A model generated the notes under the pieces. The model had not been told where the DNA came from, ran no database searches, and worked only from the letters and a program-made list of their open reading frames with translations. Shown here piece after piece: positions 5,882 to 7,594 of a DNA stretch of 7,594 nucleotides. The stretch is from Deltaproteobacteria bacterium (GTDB lineage Bacteria > Desulfobacterota > GWC2-55-46), in assembly GCA_021825035.1 (NCBI GenBank), contig JAKAIQ010000101.1:1-7594 (forward strand), given 5' to 3'. The first letter of the stretch is position 1. Each line of letters starts with the position of its first letter. The position numbers were made by a program, and so were the translations under genes.

Positions 5882-5926
5882 GAGTTCGCAACTCACGCGC
5901 TTTGCATTCGCCTACAGGCTTTTTTT
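5882..5926 (+). terminator. Weak terminator-like sequence between convergent hydrolase and glgB genes
   Basis: Right after the hydrolase stop there is a 5-bp hairpin GAGTT-CGC-AACTC (5882-5894) without T-run, then GCC-TACA-GGC (5910-5919) followed by seven T (5920-5926) on the plus strand. The second stem is very short and overlaps the glgB stop codon. It may slow rightward transcription, but it falls short of a standard intrinsic terminator, and I see none for glgB. Confidence 0.25.
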
Positions 5927-7594
5927 GAATATCACCGCGCCGAGAGGAGGCAGGACAAGATTGATCGAGAAAGGCCGTTTGTGATAAGGCGTCGGCTCAG
6001 CCTGAACCCCGCCGGCGTTGCCCTTTCCGCTTCCGCCGTATTCGGCGCCGTCGCTATTAAGCATCTCCTTCCAGTATCCGTCCAATGGAACGCCTATCCT
6101 GTAACTTTCCCGGTAGACCGGCGTAAGGTTGCAGACCACGAGAATAATCTCTTTTGAGGAGCTGCCTTTTCTTATGAAGCTTATGACGCTTTCCTCCCAG
6201 TCATGAAAGTCGATCCACTCGAAGCCTTCGTTCGAGAAATCCAGACCGTGAAGGGCCTCTTCCGCGGTGTAAAGACGGTTCAGGTCTTTAACCCATCTCT
6301 GCAGGCCTGAATGGTAATTGTACTGAAGTACGTGCCATTCAAGGCTCTCTTCATGAACCCATTCCCTGATCTGCCCGAACTCGTCTCCCATAAAAAGAAG
6401 TTTCTTTCCGGGATGCCCGAACATATAAGCGTACAAAAGCCGCAGGTTGGCGAATCTTTGCCATTCGTCGCCGGGCATTTTGCCTATTAGCGACCCCTTG
6501 CCGTGAACGACTTCGTCGTGCGAAAGAGGAAGGATGAAGTTTTCGGTAAATGCATACCAGATACTGAAGGTAAGCTCGTTATGATGATACTTCCTGTAGA
6601 GCGGATTGCGGGAGAAATATTTGAGCGTATCATGCATCCACCCCATGTTCCATTTCATGCCGAAACCGAGTCCGCCCAAATGAGCCGGTTTCGACACCAT
6701 GGGCCAGGCCGTAGACTCCTCGGCGAAGGTCTGGACATCCGGGAATCCGCCGTATACGGCCTCATTGAGCCTCTTTATGAAGTCTATAGCCTCGATATTT
6801 TCCCTTCCGCCGTACTCGTTCGGTATCCATTCGCCGTTTTTTCTCGAATAATCGAGGTAGAGCATGGAGGCGACAGCATCGACCCTGATCCCGTCTATAT
6901 GGTACTTCTCAAGCCAGAAAATGGCGCTGCTTATAAGAAAGGCCCTTACCTCGTTTCTCCCGTAGTTGAATATTAAACTATTCCAGTCCGGGTGATAGCC
7001 CTTTCTGGCATCGGCATGTTCAAAGAGATGAGTCCCGTCGAAATAGGCAAGCCCGTATTCATCGGTAGGGAAGTGCGAAGGCACCCAGTCGAGAATGACA
7101 CCTATGCCGTTTTGATGCAGATGATCAACGAGATACATGAAGTCCTGCGGGGTGCCGTACCTGCCGGTGGGAGCGAAGTATCCAAGGGTCTGATATCCCC
7201 ATGACCCGTAAAACGGATGCTCCATTACGGGAAGAAATTCAACATGCGTAAAACCCATCTCTTTCACATATTCCGAAAGCCTTGGCGCGAGCTCCCTGTA
7301 GTTAAGGAATCTGTTGCCTTCCTCAGGGACCCTTCTCCACGACCCGATATGCACCTCGTATATCGAGATGGGGCTTTTAGCGGAATTATGCTCAAGTCGT
7401 TCTTCCATCCATTTTCGGTCATTCCATGAATAGCCGAGGTCCCAGACCATTGACGCGGTTTTTGGAGGAGTCTCGCAACGAACGGCAAAAGGGTCACCCT
7501 TGTATGCGCTGTACCCATCATATCTTGAAACGACATGATATTTATATACGGCGCCATTGCCTATCCCTGCCACGAAACCTTCCCATATGCCGGA
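5912..7594 (-). CDS. glgB: 1,4-alpha-glucan (glycogen) branching enzyme, N-terminus cut by right window edge
   Basis: GlgB cuts an alpha-1,4 glucan chain and reattaches it through an alpha-1,6 bond, giving branched glycogen in the cytoplasm. The visible 560 residues begin inside the N-terminal CBM48 domain at SGIWEGF and read straight to the TAG at 5914-5912; about 165 residues would be missing if the gene follows the long E. coli form (728). Numbering from the edge, the GH13 regions are: DWVPSHF (169-175), GIRVDAV with nucleophile Asp239, FAEEST with acid/base Glu292, and LSHDEVVHGKGSL with His359 and stabilising Asp360. Spacing of these three matches E. coli Asp405, Glu458 and Asp526 exactly. 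Also typical are MEHPFYGSWGYQ, GMKWNMGWMHDTL and the C-terminal all-beta domain ending LPPLGAVIF. An in-frame GTG at 7573 is internal, not the start. No other glg gene is visible. Confidence 0.97.
   Translation of the reverse strand, partial: SGIWEGFVAGIGNGAVYKYHVVSRYDGYSAYKGDPFAVRCETPPKTASMVWDLGYSWNDRKWMEERLEHNSAKSPISIYEVHIGSWRRVPEEGNRFLNYRELAPRLSEYVKEMGFTHVEFLPVMEHPFYGSWGYQTLGYFAPTGRYGTPQDFMYLVDHLHQNGIGVILDWVPSHFPTDEYGLAYFDGTHLFEHADARKGYHPDWNSLIFNYGRNEVRAFLISSAIFWLEKYHIDGIRVDAVASMLYLDYSRKNGEWIPNEYGGRENIEAIDFIKRLNEAVYGGFPDVQTFAEESTAWPMVSKPAHLGGLGFGMKWNMGWMHDTLKYFSRNPLYRKYHHNELTFSIWYAFTENFILPLSHDEVVHGKGSLIGKMPGDEWQRFANLRLLYAYMFGHPGKKLLFMGDEFGQIREWVHEESLEWHVLQYNYHSGLQRWVKDLNRLYTAEEALHGLDFSNEGFEWIDFHDWEESVISFIRKGSSSKEIILVVCNLTPVYRESYRIGVPLDGYWKEMLNSDGAEYGGSGKGNAGGVQAEPTPYHKRPFSINLVLPPLGAVIFKKSL

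Noticed and set aside
5084..5896. 270-codon minus-strand ORF opposite the alpha/beta hydrolase
   Set aside because: The plus strand encodes a hydrolase with a complete catalytic triad; the antisense translation has no recognisable domain.
6503..6976. 157-codon plus-strand ORF within glgB
   Set aside because: It lies opposite the catalytic GH13 region of GlgB and is a shadow frame.
7573..7573. GTG as the start codon of glgB
   Set aside because: The conserved CBM48 sequence continues upstream in frame (SGIWEGF) to the window edge, so this is an internal valine codon.

Overview
This looks like an ordinary chromosomal stretch from a Gram-negative bacterium. It holds six recognisable genes for central carbon metabolism, redox balance, ion transport and the cell envelope. 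There are no mobile elements, phage genes, CRISPR arrays or RNA genes that I can support. The LolA-like periplasmic protein argues for an outer membrane. Base composition is near balanced, and ATA (Ile) and AGG (Arg) codons are used freely. That codon style, with the protein set, would fit a Nitrospirota or Desulfobacterota type organism, but this is an impression and not a placement.

Layout. On the minus strand at the left are enolase (positions 947 down to 1, its C-terminal quarter outside the window) and, upstream of it, a Na+/phosphate cotransporter-family protein with a PhoU-like tail (2654 to 1038). The 90 bp between them carries a short terminator-like hairpin whose 3' arm overlaps the -35 box of a good sigma-70-type promoter for enolase. 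A 414 bp divergent intergenic region (2655-3068) follows. It holds a promoter for the transporter, a candidate promoter for the rightward genes, several perfect inverted repeats and one small basic ORF of uncertain reality. In the middle, on the plus strand, are a LolA-like/DUF1571-like exported protein (3069-3695), a soluble pyridine nucleotide transhydrogenase SthA (3738-5123) and an alpha/beta hydrolase of the dienelactone-hydrolase type (5219-5881). At the right, convergent with the hydrolase, is the glycogen branching enzyme GlgB (minus strand, stop at 5912, N-terminus beyond the right edge).

How they fit. Enolase (lower glycolysis), GlgB (glycogen storage) and SthA (NADPH/NADH exchange) belong to central carbon and redox metabolism. 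The transporter and the LolA-like protein serve the envelope. Nothing suggests one dedicated multi-gene system: nearly every gene has its own candidate promoter. I did not find a convincing undescribed system. The points most worth a second look are the SthA homologue that has lost both redox cysteines, and the dyad-rich region at 2765-3060, which could be a dispersed repeat or a structured regulatory leader.
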